Shown here one piece after another: positions 1 through 6,719 of a stretch of DNA of 64,000 nt. Positions within the stretch are counted from its first letter, which is position 1, and each line of letters begins with the position of its first letter. The notes beneath the pieces were generated by a model. The model was given only the letters and a program-made list of their open reading frames with translations, was not told where the DNA came from and ran no database searches. Where the stretch lies: NCBI RefSeq assembly GCF_002742385.2, contig NZ_MJBI02000001.1:1-64000 (forward strand). The letters are read 5' to 3'. The DNA is from Macrococcoides goetzii (GTDB lineage: Bacteria; Bacillota; Bacilli; Staphylococcales; Staphylococcaceae). A program made the position numbers and the translations under genes.

Positions 1-126
1 CTAATAAAAAGAGTTTCTTTTGGTTACAGAAATTATAATAATTTAAAAAATAGAGTTTTATTATGTTCAAGATTATATTTACCTGAATCAAAAAAAGAGA
101 TTAAGCAACATAAAGTTGTCGCTTAA
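1..126 (+). CDS. ISL3-family transposase, C-terminal fragment
   Basis: The frame is open from the first base and reads LIKRVSFGYRNYNNFKNRVL before ending at TAA. The pattern IKxIKRxxFGYRNxxNFxxRxL is the usual C-terminus of ISL3 (DDE) transposases. Only about 41 codons are inside the window. The last codons overlap the 5' arm of a hairpin that ends the element. The catalytic residues lie upstream and cannot be judged. Confidence 0.75.
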   Translation, partial: LIKRVSFGYRNYNNLKNRVLLCSRLYLPESKKEIKQHKVVA

Positions 127-131
127 TCTCT
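91..131 (-). terminator. Rho-independent terminator after the restriction gene
   Basis: An 11-bp perfect stem (AGAGATTAAGC at 96-106 with GCTTAATCTCT at 121-131) is followed on the minus strand by six U residues. It would end transcription coming from the Sau3AI-like gene. There is no U tract on the plus strand. Confidence 0.7.
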
Positions 132-232
132 AATTACAGCATCAGTCCTATTTGACATAGAACCAAATTTAACTTTTGGGGATTTATTAATAATCTAAAA
201 ATTTTAACAAATAAATTTTATTTGTGAAGATA

Positions 233-1597
233 TTATATTAGAATTATATTTTTTATATAGCCACTATTAAACCAAAAACATTGATGAGGTATCACTTCAT
301 CATTAGGCAATTTTATTAAGCTTTTTTCTCTATTTTGACCCTTGGGTCTAACGTGACAAACTCCATTAAACTTAACAGAAGAAGGTAGATGATCAGTAAG
401 GTTATTATTCTTCATTTGTTTTTTTAAATAATTATACAATCCTTTTATTTCACTATCTAGAATCTCCTCAGGCACAGTCCATAATTTTGTTCCTTTTAAA
501 TAATGCTTTCCATTGCTATTCTTCTCAAAAATAATAAATAACCATTTAATAGATACGAAATTATCTCGAAGAGTTGAATTTTCCCATTCGACATTATAAA
601 TCTCATCAAAATCTAAATTTTCAAATGATATACTTTCAGTTGGTGTTCCAACACTATTAATAACTATTGTTTTGAATTTAATATTGGCTTTTGAAAATTC
701 CTCAATATCATTCAAACTTGTCTTTTTAACTCCGAAAATTTCACTAACTAAAATTTGATTTTTATGTTTAGCTTTAGAAAGAGTAGTCCCTAATTTAGAT
801 GCTATCTCTTCTGTACTTAATCCCATATATGGTTGCATACTTTTATTAATTAACTCTGGTATCGAATAGTTCACTAATTCATTTTTGGAAGCGAAAGATG
901 GCATATCCACGTGTTCAATATATTTTTTAACCAACGAGGTCATATATCCTTGTTTCAAGGAGTATGCTCTTTGTTTTGCCATAATATCTGAAAATGGTTG
1001 TTCTTTTAATGAGGATGCATTTTTGCCTTTGGTACAAGCTGCTAAATAGTCAGTATCTTTTTCGGATAATTCATGTGCTAACCCAGCTTTGATTTTATTA
1101 TTAATTATTTCCCAATCTTTTTTAATCATAATAAGATCGGACTCACTAAACTCGTGTAAAATCGTTTTTTTTATAATGAAATTTGGATAATCTGGTTTTC
1201 CATCTTCATTTCTTACATATGTATAGAAAAACAGTAATATCTTATTGTTTTTTAACCAAAACGATGATGAATAGAAGTCTCTTTTAGCTTCATCATTATA
1301 GTTAATAATATTAAGTACCAATCTTTCTTTAGCTCTATATCCATTTTGCTTTTTATATGGTTCGATACCAGTCGACTTTAATTCAATTCCAACGTCAGCA
1401 AAATCAGGTTCTGGTCGATTGTTAGTCTCAATACCAAAATAACTTTCTTCAATGATTGTTCCCACTAATCCTTTTTTATTTGGTTTATCAAAAATATCTT
1501 TCTTATCAATTTCATACAAATATTTTCCTTCTGCTTCTTTGGCATACATTATCAATTCACTTGCAGATTCGTATTCGAATTTAGAAATATTAATCAC
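233..1597 (-). CDS. Sau3AI-type type II restriction endonuclease (GATC)
   Basis: The 454-residue protein matches Sau3AI (489 aa), a MutH-like enzyme that cleaves at GATC. Recognisable blocks are the catalytic region PDFADVGIELKST (Asp65/Asp68 and Glu72-x-Lys74, the DEK triad), RLVLNIINY, QDWEIIN-type DWEIINNKI, AHELSE, CTKGKNASSL and AKQRAYSLKQGYMTS. In Sau3AI the C-terminal half is a second, inactive MutH-like domain that binds DNA; the length here fits the same two-domain plan. It lies downstream of the methyltransferase on the same strand, separated by a terminator, so it probably has its own promoter. The start is uncertain: the in-frame GTG overlaps the GGAGG Shine-Dalgarno sequence, and only ATT codons sit at normal spacing. 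Confidence 0.9.
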   Translation of the reverse strand: MINISKFEYESASELIMYAKEAEGKYLYEIDKKDIFDKPNKKGLVGTIIEESYFGIETNNRPEPDFADVGIELKSTGIEPYKKQNGYRAKERLVLNIINYNDEAKRDFYSSSFWLKNNKILLFFYTYVRNEDGKPDYPNFIIKKTILHEFSESDLIMIKKDWEIINNKIKAGLAHELSEKDTDYLAACTKGKNASSLKEQPFSDIMAKQRAYSLKQGYMTSLVKKYIEHVDMPSFASKNELVNYSIPELINKSMQPYMGLSTEEIASKLGTTLSKAKHKNQILVSEIFGVKKTSLNDIEEFSKANIKFKTIVINSVGTPTESISFENLDFDEIYNVEWENSTLRDNFVSIKWLFIIFEKNSNGKHYLKGTKLWTVPEEILDSEIKGLYNYLKKQMKNNNLTDHLPSSVKFNGVCHVRPKGQNREKSLIKLPNDEVIPHQCFWFNSGYIKNIILI

Positions 1598-1657
1598 CCT
1601 CCATCTTGATAATTAACATGAATCTAGTTTACTTATTACAAGTATATTTTTCTCAAA

Positions 1658-1686
1658 TAAAAAAGTCTACCATCAATTGGTAGACT
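1658..1686 (-). terminator. Terminator between methyltransferase and restriction gene
   Basis: A 9-bp stem (AGTCTACCA / TGGTAGACT, loop TCAAT) overlaps the methyltransferase stop codon and is followed on the minus strand by a run of U. It should uncouple expression of the endonuclease from that of the methyltransferase. Confidence 0.65.
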
Positions 1687-2926
1687 AAAAAAGATTTAAT
1701 TGGGTTATATCATCTGGATATTGTTTTTCGATTTTTTCGATTTGATTTCCCATTCTCGTAATCAAAGGTACAACTAACGCGTTCCCCATACAGAAGAATC
1801 TCATCTTCTCTGGCATGCCTTCTGTCCAGTTATCAGGGAAACCATTTAATCGCTCGGCTTCGACAGGGGTAAGTGTTCGATACTTTCCTTCTTGATCGTT
1901 AATGAAATGTGTACTTCGATTCACTGATGACTCACTGGTAAGCATCGTTCTAGCAGGGAGGTTGACGTCATCACTTTCAGACATACCTCCTTCACTATAG
2001 ATATATTTATGACCATCTGCTGTTATTCTCTCAATTTTCTTTGCTCCTCTTAAATACTTGAACTTTTCAACCTTATCTTGAGGTAGATAATATTGTTCTG
2101 GAACTTCTTTAACGAGGACAGAACCGAGTGTAGCTGGTTTTTCATATTTCGGTACAGTATGAGCTGTATAAACTTCTCCATTCTTCATATAACCAGATGG
2201 ATGGAATGTATAAGAGAAATTATCAGAAACACTAACAATATCACTCGAAAGTGAAGTAGTAGAAACACGATTCTTAACTATTTCATCGGTGATAGGAAAT
2301 GCTTTTGCGAAGAACCCATCTTTAAATACAATCTGCTCATGAGTTTTCTTAACAATTGATTTAGCATAACTTGTTTCACGGCGATAGCCAAAAATGAACA
2401 CGCGTCGTCTTCTTTGTGCATTTCCATAGTCAGCAGCATTGATTACACGCCATTCAATGTCATATCCTAGTTCATTTAATGTAGAAAGCATTACTCCGAA
2501 ATCACGGCCTCTTTGTTTAGAAGGAGATTTTAATAATCTATCAACGTTTTCAAGCAAGATATACTTAGGAGCAACGTTTTGAATGAATCGGGTAATCTCC
2601 CAGAATAAGACACCTTTTTTTCCTTGCATACCTAGCTCACCATTAAGTGAACGCGCTACAGAATAATCTTGGCAAGGAAATCCCCCAACTATCATATCTA
2701 CGTTAGTAGAAGCAAGTTCAGCATTTGATACTTGAGTAATATCTTCATTACTGTGTATACCAGTAGAGAAATTTCTTGAATAACAATCAAAAGCATGTTG
2801 CACTTTACTAGAAGGTTCCCATTGGTTTGCCCAAGTAACTTCAAACATATTGTTATCGGTGTTTTCTAAACCGATTCTAAAGCCACCAACCCCTGCAAAC
2901 ATTTCTGCTACTTTGATTTTTTCCAT
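1685..2926 (-). CDS. C5-cytosine DNA methyltransferase of the GATC system
   Basis: A 413-residue m5C methyltransferase, the cognate partner of the Sau3AI-like nuclease; it presumably makes GAT(m5C). Motif I FAGVGGFRIGL lies at residues 10-20, motif IV GGFPCQDYS with catalytic Cys85, motif VI ENV at 126-128, motif VIII QRRRRVFIFG at 171-180, and motif X MGNALVVPLI near the C-terminus. The variable target-recognition region spans roughly residues 190-350. The start ATG is preceded by AAGGAGG at good spacing. Its promoter holds a GATC palindrome that could let the enzyme, or methylation itself, control expression. No N-terminal HTH extension is present. Confidence 0.93.
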   Translation of the reverse strand: MEKIKVAEMFAGVGGFRIGLENTDNNMFEVTWANQWEPSSKVQHAFDCYSRNFSTGIHSNEDITQVSNAELASTNVDMIVGGFPCQDYSVARSLNGELGMQGKKGVLFWEITRFIQNVAPKYILLENVDRLLKSPSKQRGRDFGVMLSTLNELGYDIEWRVINAADYGNAQRRRRVFIFGYRRETSYAKSIVKKTHEQIVFKDGFFAKAFPITDEIVKNRVSTTSLSSDIVSVSDNFSYTFHPSGYMKNGEVYTAHTVPKYEKPATLGSVLVKEVPEQYYLPQDKVEKFKYLRGAKKIERITADGHKYIYSEGGMSESDDVNLPARTMLTSESSVNRSTHFINDQEGKYRTLTPVEAERLNGFPDNWTEGMPEKMRFFCMGNALVVPLITRMGNQIEKIEKQYPDDITQLNLF

Positions 2927-3009
2927 AGTGGGCCTCCTTAATGATTTATGATTAACTTTTATATTTTAACAAAGATCAAGAATGATTGATACGTTTTTGT
3001 ATTAATTCC

Positions 3010-3038
3010 ATTATACGAACGATCGTTCGTGTTGTAAA
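3010..3038 (-). promoter_or_regulatory. Methyltransferase promoter with GATC palindrome in the spacer
   Basis: On the minus strand TTTACA (3038-3033) and TATAAT (3015-3010) are separated by exactly 17 bp, a near-ideal sigma-A promoter reading toward the methyltransferase. The 16-bp perfect palindrome ACGAACGATCGTTCGT at 3015-3030 fills most of the spacer and has GATC, the expected recognition site of this system, at its centre. Methylation or binding at this site could tune the promoter; that role is inferred. Confidence 0.75.
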
Positions 3039-3056
3039 GAGGTTAAAAATAATATT

Positions 3057-3062
3057 TATAAT
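3057..3062 (+). promoter_or_regulatory. Candidate -10 box for vsr
   Basis: TATAAT with an upstream TTGTAA at 3032-3037 (19-bp spacer) reads toward vsr. The arrangement places the GATC palindrome just upstream of this promoter, so the same site could serve both divergent genes. The long spacer makes the call weak. Confidence 0.4.
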
Positions 3063-3103
3063 TAAAAAGGGTATGTGAATATTGAAAGTGTGGTGTTCAA
3101 GTC

Positions 3104-3508
3104 ATGGAACAAAATTCTATCAATATGGCGATGAAAGGTAACTCAAAGAAGAAAAGTAAACCTGAAGAAATAGTTCGTAAATTCTTATATTCCAAAGGAT
3201 TGCGATACAGAAAAAATGATAAGAGATATCCAGGCTCACCAGATATATTTATACCGAAGTACAATGTTGCAATTTTTGTTAACGGATGTTTTTGGCACGT
3301 GCATAATTGTGAGTTATTTGTAATGCCAAAAAGTAACCAAGACTTTTGGGTTAAAAAATTTAATAGAAATGTATCCAGAGATGAACGCAATATTGAGGAA
3401 TTGAATGAATTAGGAATTCGTGTGATTGTTGTTTGGGAATGTGGCTTGAAGAAGAACGATAGAGAAGAAACGTTAAATGATTTGTATGACATGATAGTGA
3501 ATGGTTAA
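3104..3508 (+). CDS. vsr: Very short patch repair endonuclease Vsr
   Basis: A 134-residue Vsr protein, which nicks 5' of the mismatched T in T:G pairs formed when 5-methylcytosine deaminates. Conserved parts are GSPDIF with the catalytic Asp47, the zinc/catalytic block FVNGCFWHVHNC (59-69), KSNQDFWVKKFNRNVSRDERN, and the closing VVWEC (109-113). It is transcribed divergently from the C5-methyltransferase and presumably protects GATC sites from C-to-T mutation. An in-frame stop just upstream fixes ATG 3104 as the first start, although no strong ribosome-binding site precedes it. Length matches the family (about 130-155 aa). Confidence 0.92.
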   Translation: MEQNSINMAMKGNSKKKSKPEEIVRKFLYSKGLRYRKNDKRYPGSPDIFIPKYNVAIFVNGCFWHVHNCELFVMPKSNQDFWVKKFNRNVSRDERNIEELNELGIRVIVVWECGLKKNDREETLNDLYDMIVNG

Positions 3509-3527
3509 TAATATAAATATAAAATGA

Positions 3528-3555
3528 AGTACCAATCGATAGGTTGGTACTTTTT
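3528..3555 (+). terminator. Terminator after vsr
   Basis: A 10-bp stem (AGTACCAATC / GGTTGGTACT, one G-U pair) with loop GATA is followed by TTTTT. Confidence 0.75.
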
Positions 3556-3564
3556 AGTTTGATT

Positions 3565-3610
3565 TTTAAGGTAACTTTAAGGTTCTGAAACCTCTGATAA
3601 ATAGTATAAT
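3565..3610 (+). promoter_or_regulatory. Promoter with CiaR-type direct repeat (copy 1)
   Basis: TTTAAG-GTAAC-TTTAAG (3565-3581) lies 23 bp before the -10 box TATAAT (3605-3610). The layout matches the streptococcal CiaR consensus TTTAAG-N5-TTTAAG, an OmpR-family response-regulator site. No good -35 hexamer is present, as expected for an activated promoter. Two more copies occur at 4714 and 6648. Which regulator binds here is unknown; ArlR or another OmpR-type protein is only a guess. Confidence 0.65.
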
Positions 3611-3634
3611 AAATACAAACAGAGGAGGTATTTT

Positions 3635-4219
3635 ATGGGAACTAAAGCGAGATGGATTTCAAGTGCTTTAATTGTTTTAACAATCGTTGGGCTGATAACG
3701 TTATGGGAATTTAATAAATTTGAACAACCGAAATACATTGCACATTTTGGAGGTACCCCCGAAAGTATGGAGGGAAAAGAGTTCGATACTATTGATGAAG
3801 CTGTTAATCAATTTGCAATAGCGTATGCAAAAGAGATAGGTGTTTCGAGCTATGATACATTCTATAAAGTAACAGATAAATTTGAACAACAACATCAAAT
3901 ACCAGGTGTAATGACATTTGATTTCCAAATTGATAATGAAAATCATAAAATGCTACATATTTCACCATTTTATATCAATGAGAAGAATAACAAGTATTCA
4001 GTAGCAGCATACGCGCTTTCTGGAACAACGAGTAGAGTTAAAGAATCGCCTAAGTATTCAACATTTTCTCAACCGCTAAAAAATTATTTCTATGATTTCA
4101 TCGTTTCTAAACACAAGAAATATTTACCGAAATCTGATGTTGTTATCCATTTGAAAAAGCATGAAATATATATGGGGATTAAAAGGTATAAAGATTCTTT
4201 TGATGAAATGGAAGGTTAA
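3635..4219 (+). CDS. Membrane-anchored protein of unknown function, paralog A
   Basis: A 194-residue protein starting after a strong AGAGGAGG site. It has one N-terminal hydrophobic segment (about residues 8-24, SALIVLTIVGLITLW) and an otherwise soluble, probably extracellular domain. I do not recognise the family. It is clearly paralogous to the gene at 4783: both begin MGTKA(R/K)WI, and share FG(G/S)TP, DEAV, HQIPGV, HI(S/A)PFYINEK, YSVAAY, ESPKY, QPLKN and the end SDVVI. The two copies also share promoter and ribosome-binding-site sequence, so the whole unit was duplicated. A CiaR-type box precedes the gene, suggesting control by an envelope-sensing two-component system. Confidence 0.8.
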   Translation: MGTKARWISSALIVLTIVGLITLWEFNKFEQPKYIAHFGGTPESMEGKEFDTIDEAVNQFAIAYAKEIGVSSYDTFYKVTDKFEQQHQIPGVMTFDFQIDNENHKMLHISPFYINEKNNKYSVAAYALSGTTSRVKESPKYSTFSQPLKNYFYDFIVSKHKKYLPKSDVVIHLKKHEIYMGIKRYKDSFDEMEG

Positions 4220-4304
4220 TAGAACTTTATTTACATAATGTGCTATTAACATGTGATCTATTGATTTATATTATTAACGTCTGCTATTTATATCATTAAT
4301 AATC

Positions 4305-4340
4305 ACTATCCTCGCACTTTAAGGTGTGAGGGTAGTTTTA
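4305..4340 (+). terminator. Terminator after paralog A
   Basis: A 13-bp stem from ACTATCCTCGCAC with GTGTGAGGGTAGT (two G-U pairs, loop TTTAAG) followed by TTTTA. Confidence 0.7.
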
Positions 4341-4395
4341 TTTAGTTTATTATCGTTGTATGATAGTCTTAACCAATATGAAATGAGTTAATCTT

Positions 4396-4653
4396 ATGAA
4401 TAAAAAAATATTAATATTCTTTTTTAAAACTTTCAATTTACTTATTAAATCATTAGTAGCAGCCATTGCTGTTTATTTAGTAGGGAGTATATTTTTTGAT
4501 TATCAAGTCATAGATATCATCGATAAATATTTCATTATTATATTTCTTGTAGCAGCAATCATTTCATCAATTCTTGAAGTAGAGATTGAAAATATGGAAG
4601 ATGAAATATTATATAAATCAGCAAAGAGATATAGATGGAGAAGGTATTATTGA
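4396..4653 (+). CDS. Small two-helix membrane protein, unknown
   Basis: An 85-residue protein with two hydrophobic segments (about residues 14-35 and 45-60), an acidic stretch EIENMEDE and a basic, aromatic end RYRWRRYY. I do not recognise it. The same plan (two helices, acidic linker, terminal W-RRY) occurs in the gene at 7553. The ribosome-binding site is weak. It lies between the two exported paralogs but has no CiaR-type box of its own. Confidence 0.6.
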   Translation: MNKKILIFFFKTFNLLIKSLVAAIAVYLVGSIFFDYQVIDIIDKYFIIIFLVAAIISSILEVEIENMEDEILYKSAKRYRWRRYY

Positions 4654-4713
4654 TATAAATGCAGAATTATACTCTTTTTTGTTTAAGTTAATTTCATTTA
4701 TGGTAAATTGATA

Positions 4714-4758
4714 TTTAAGGTAACTTTAAGATTCCAATAATATCTTCAAATGTATAAT
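4714..4758 (+). promoter_or_regulatory. Promoter with CiaR-type direct repeat (copy 2)
   Basis: TTTAAG-GTAAC-TTTAAG (4714-4730) lies 22 bp before TATAAT (4753-4758), nearly the same geometry and sequence as the copy upstream of the paralog at 3635. Confidence 0.65.
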
Positions 4759-4782
4759 GAATATAAATAAAGGAGGTATTTT

Positions 4783-5361
4783 ATGGGAACTAAAGCAAAA
4801 TGGATAGCTAGTATATTAATTGGATTAACGATTATAGGTTTAATTGCATTATGGGAGTCCAATAAACCCGAACAGCCTAATTTAGTCGGGTATTTCGGTT
4901 CTACACCGCAAGAGATGAAAGGTAAGTCATTTAATTCAATTGATGAAGCGGTTGATGAGTTTGCAAAGACATACACTGAAGAGGCGAAGGTTTCAAAATA
5001 TGATGTGTATTATAAAGCGACCACTAAATATCAAAAACAACATCAGATTCCAGGCGTTATCGTTTTTAACATGCCGGTAGATAATGAAAAACATGAAGTG
5101 TTACATATCGCTCCATTTTATATTAATGAAAAAGATAACCATTATTCAGTAGCGGCATACTCAATCTCTGTATCTACGGATAGGATTAAAGAATCTCCTA
5201 AATACGTGATATATACTCAACCACTAAAAAATAATAATTATGATTTTATTTTTTCGAAACACAAATTATATTTACCGGAATCGGATGTTGTTATCAATAT
5301 GAAGAAGCATAAACTATTTATGGGTATTCTTAATTATGACAATTCATATATAGAAATATAA
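4783..5361 (+). CDS. Membrane-anchored protein of unknown function, paralog B
   Basis: A 192-residue protein, paralog of the gene at 3635 along its whole length. One N-terminal membrane segment (ILIGLTIIGLIALW, about residues 11-24) is followed by a soluble domain with the shared blocks FGSTPQEMKGK, HQIPGV, HIAPFYINEK, YSVAAYS and ESPKY. It starts after AAAGGAGG. The promoter box, leader and start region are conserved between the copies, consistent with recent duplication of a self-contained unit. Function unknown; an extracytoplasmic accessory role is inferred only from topology and the putative OmpR-type control. Confidence 0.8.
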   Translation: MGTKAKWIASILIGLTIIGLIALWESNKPEQPNLVGYFGSTPQEMKGKSFNSIDEAVDEFAKTYTEEAKVSKYDVYYKATTKYQKQHQIPGVIVFNMPVDNEKHEVLHIAPFYINEKDNHYSVAAYSISVSTDRIKESPKYVIYTQPLKNNNYDFIFSKHKLYLPESDVVINMKKHKLFMGILNYDNSYIEI

Positions 5362-5379
5362 GAATGATAAATCATATCG

Positions 5380-5598
5380 TTATTTCCTTCTACCTTGTTT
5401 CGTTATGATTTCGTCCATCGACATATTGAATATTTTACTGATGTTATACAAATCAACTGCTGTTATATTACGTTCATCATTTTCTAACTTAGAATAGGTT
5501 GATAATCCTATATTTAATTGATGTGCCATTTCTTTCGAAGTAAAATCTAGATTCTCTCTATGGTATTTGATTGCTTTCGCAAAGTCGGAGTTATTCAA
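5380..5598 (-). CDS. Small XRE-family (Cro/C1 HTH) regulator
   Basis: A 72-residue, single-domain helix-turn-helix protein: FTSKEMAHQLNIGLSTYSKLENDERNITAVDLYNISKIF is a standard HTH_3 fold. The start is TTG, six bases after GAGGTGG. It converges on paralog B with an 18-bp gap. A strong hairpin with a U tract lies in its 5' leader. Targets unknown. Confidence 0.85.
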   Translation of the reverse strand: MNNSDFAKAIKYHRENLDFTSKEMAHQLNIGLSTYSKLENDERNITAVDLYNISKIFNMSMDEIITKQGRRK

Positions 5599-5642
5599 TG
5601 CATTCCACCTCTTTTTTAGGTGAAATTAACAAAGAAAATCAT

Positions 5643-5679
5643 AAAAAAGTGGGTATTTTCCAACTCGGAAAATACCCAC
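5643..5679 (-). terminator. Perfect hairpin in the leader of the XRE gene
   Basis: A 13-bp perfect stem (GTGGGTATTTTCC / GGAAAATACCCAC, 5-nt loop) followed on the minus strand by UUUUUUAU. It lies about 50 bases before the XRE start codon. No minus-strand gene precedes it, so it is either an attenuator of the XRE transcript or the end of an unseen RNA from 5680-5835. Confidence 0.6.
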
Positions 5680-5871
5680 AATTTGTTTGTGAATTATATT
5701 ATAATTGAAAGTTAATGTTTTAATCGAATGTTAAAAAATAATGTCTTTTACTAAATTATTATATGTTTTTCTCGGAAATTTTAGTGCGAAATTTCCAAAT
5801 TAGAAATTTTTAATTTATGTATTAATTTCCATATTATGATGAATTTATCATATTGCAAAGGAGGTGACTCC

Positions 5872-6114
5872 GTGGATTTTGAGCTTGGTCGCATACATAA
5901 GATTTTAGTAACATTAATCGATCACCCAGATGCAGACTATTACGGTTACTTTAAAGAAGACGACATCATATTCATCTTACTAGAGATGGGCTTAGTGGAA
6001 TTCAAGTTCAATGTCTTAATCGATGATAACGTGTTCGAAACTTTACTTAATATTGAAGTAACTAAAAAGGGACTACTCTTTATGACTGCATATAACAATC
6101 AGGTGAAATACTGA
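5872..6114 (+). CDS. Small protein of unknown function
   Basis: An 80-residue acidic protein. GTG 5872 is chosen because AAAGGAGGTGA precedes it at good spacing; the upstream ATGs lack such a site. No membrane segment or known motif is evident (LVTLIDHPDADYYGYFKEDD is its most distinctive part). A bidirectional terminator follows directly. I do not recognise the family. Confidence 0.6.
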   Translation: MDFELGRIHKILVTLIDHPDADYYGYFKEDDIIFILLEMGLVEFKFNVLIDDNVFETLLNIEVTKKGLLFMTAYNNQVKY

Positions 6115-6115
6115 A

Positions 6116-6147
6116 AAAAGTGCCTATCGCTTGATAGGCACTTTTAT
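6116..6147. terminator. Bidirectional terminator
   Basis: A 13-bp stem (AAAAGTGCCTATC / GATAGGCACTTTT, loop GCTT) flanked by A and T runs separates two convergent small genes. Confidence 0.85.
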
Positions 6148-6383
6148 TAAAACTGTGGTTCTACGGTCACTTTGTAGCCATTAATAACAAACTCAACTTT
6201 ACGCTTCTCTTTGACAATAGTTGGTTCTTCAGGCACTTGTGTATAAAGCTCAGCATCTAATGCATTTAATTCACTTTTAAGCTGAGAAATCCTACCAGTT
6301 CTTGCCATACTTGATGACCAACTGTTCGGTTTCTTCATTTGTGCCTCTACTAATTCTGCTAATACGTCTGCTCTTGTTCTCAT
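6147..6383 (-). CDS. 78-residue protein under a SAM riboswitch, unknown function
   Basis: ATG 6383 (MRTRADVLAELVEAQMKKP) is preceded by AAGGAG at 7-8 bases, so it is preferred over the GTG three codons upstream that overlaps this site. The protein has a predicted helical N-terminal half (RISQLKSELNALDAEL, coiled-coil-like) and a short basic/beta C-terminus (KRKVEFVINGYKVTVEPQF). There is no membrane segment and no similarity I recognise to methionine or sulfur genes, yet a complete SAM-I riboswitch with terminator stands immediately upstream. Either it is a novel SAM-repressed gene or the original target was replaced. Confidence 0.7.
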   Translation of the reverse strand: MRTRADVLAELVEAQMKKPNSWSSSMARTGRISQLKSELNALDAELYTQVPEEPTIVKEKRKVEFVINGYKVTVEPQF

Positions 6384-6410
6384 TATAAACACTCCTTAAA
6401 TCGTTTTTAC

Positions 6411-6560
6411 AATAAAAATAAGCTCATCTTAAAGAAAGAAGAGCTTAAGTAAGAACTTCTTATCTTTCAAGATATCATCTTGTTGGAATTAGCACAGTGC
6501 ATAAGCCTGTTGCTGAGGTTTCATAGGGCCAAGTCCCTCCACCTTCTCTGAATAAGATAC
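6411..6560 (-). promoter_or_regulatory. SAM-I (S-box) riboswitch
   Basis: The minus strand carries the S-box core: CAGAGAAGGTGGAGGGAC, then TGGCCCTATGAAACC and CAGCAAC, closed by a P1 stem pairing TCTTAT (near 6553-6558) with ATAAGA (6459-6464). Downstream an 11-bp terminator stem (6420-6446, one mismatch) is followed by UAUUUUUAUU. Known S-box RNAs terminate transcription when SAM is bound. An extended -10 box (TGTTATAAT, 6590-6582 on the minus strand) lies just upstream. Confidence 0.92.
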
Positions 6561-6647
6561 GAGCTATTTTTTTGTAAGTTAATTATAACATACTTTTTTT
6601 ATTCAGAGCCCTTCGAAATCATTTTGTAATATTTTTTGAGCCATATT

Positions 6648-6693
6648 TTTAAGGTAAGTTTAAGGTAAAGTACATGTATTGAGATAGTATAAT
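6648..6693 (+). promoter_or_regulatory. Promoter with CiaR-type direct repeat (copy 3)
   Basis: TTTAAG-GTAAG-TTTAAG (6648-6664) precedes TATAAT (6688-6693) by 23 bp, the same geometry as the copies at 3565 and 4714. It reads into the small gene at 6720 and possibly the genes after it. Confidence 0.65.
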
Positions 6694-6719
6694 AAAAAGA
6701 AAATAAGGTGATAAAAGTA

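Larger units (their letters stand above)
1..164 (+). mobile_element. 3' end of an ISL3-family insertion sequence (truncated by window edge)
   Basis: The first 126 bases encode the tail of an ISL3-type transposase. The bases at about 140-164, read on the minus strand, start GGTTCTATGTCAAATAGG, which resembles the terminal inverted repeat of staphylococcal ISL3 elements as I recall it. I infer that the element ends near base 164 and that an 8-bp target duplication would begin directly after it. The left end lies outside the window, so size and completeness are unknown. Confidence 0.7.

Noticed and set aside
3097-3492. 131-residue frame antisense to vsr
   Set aside because: Shadow frame opposite a clearly recognised gene; no ribosome-binding site and no family match.
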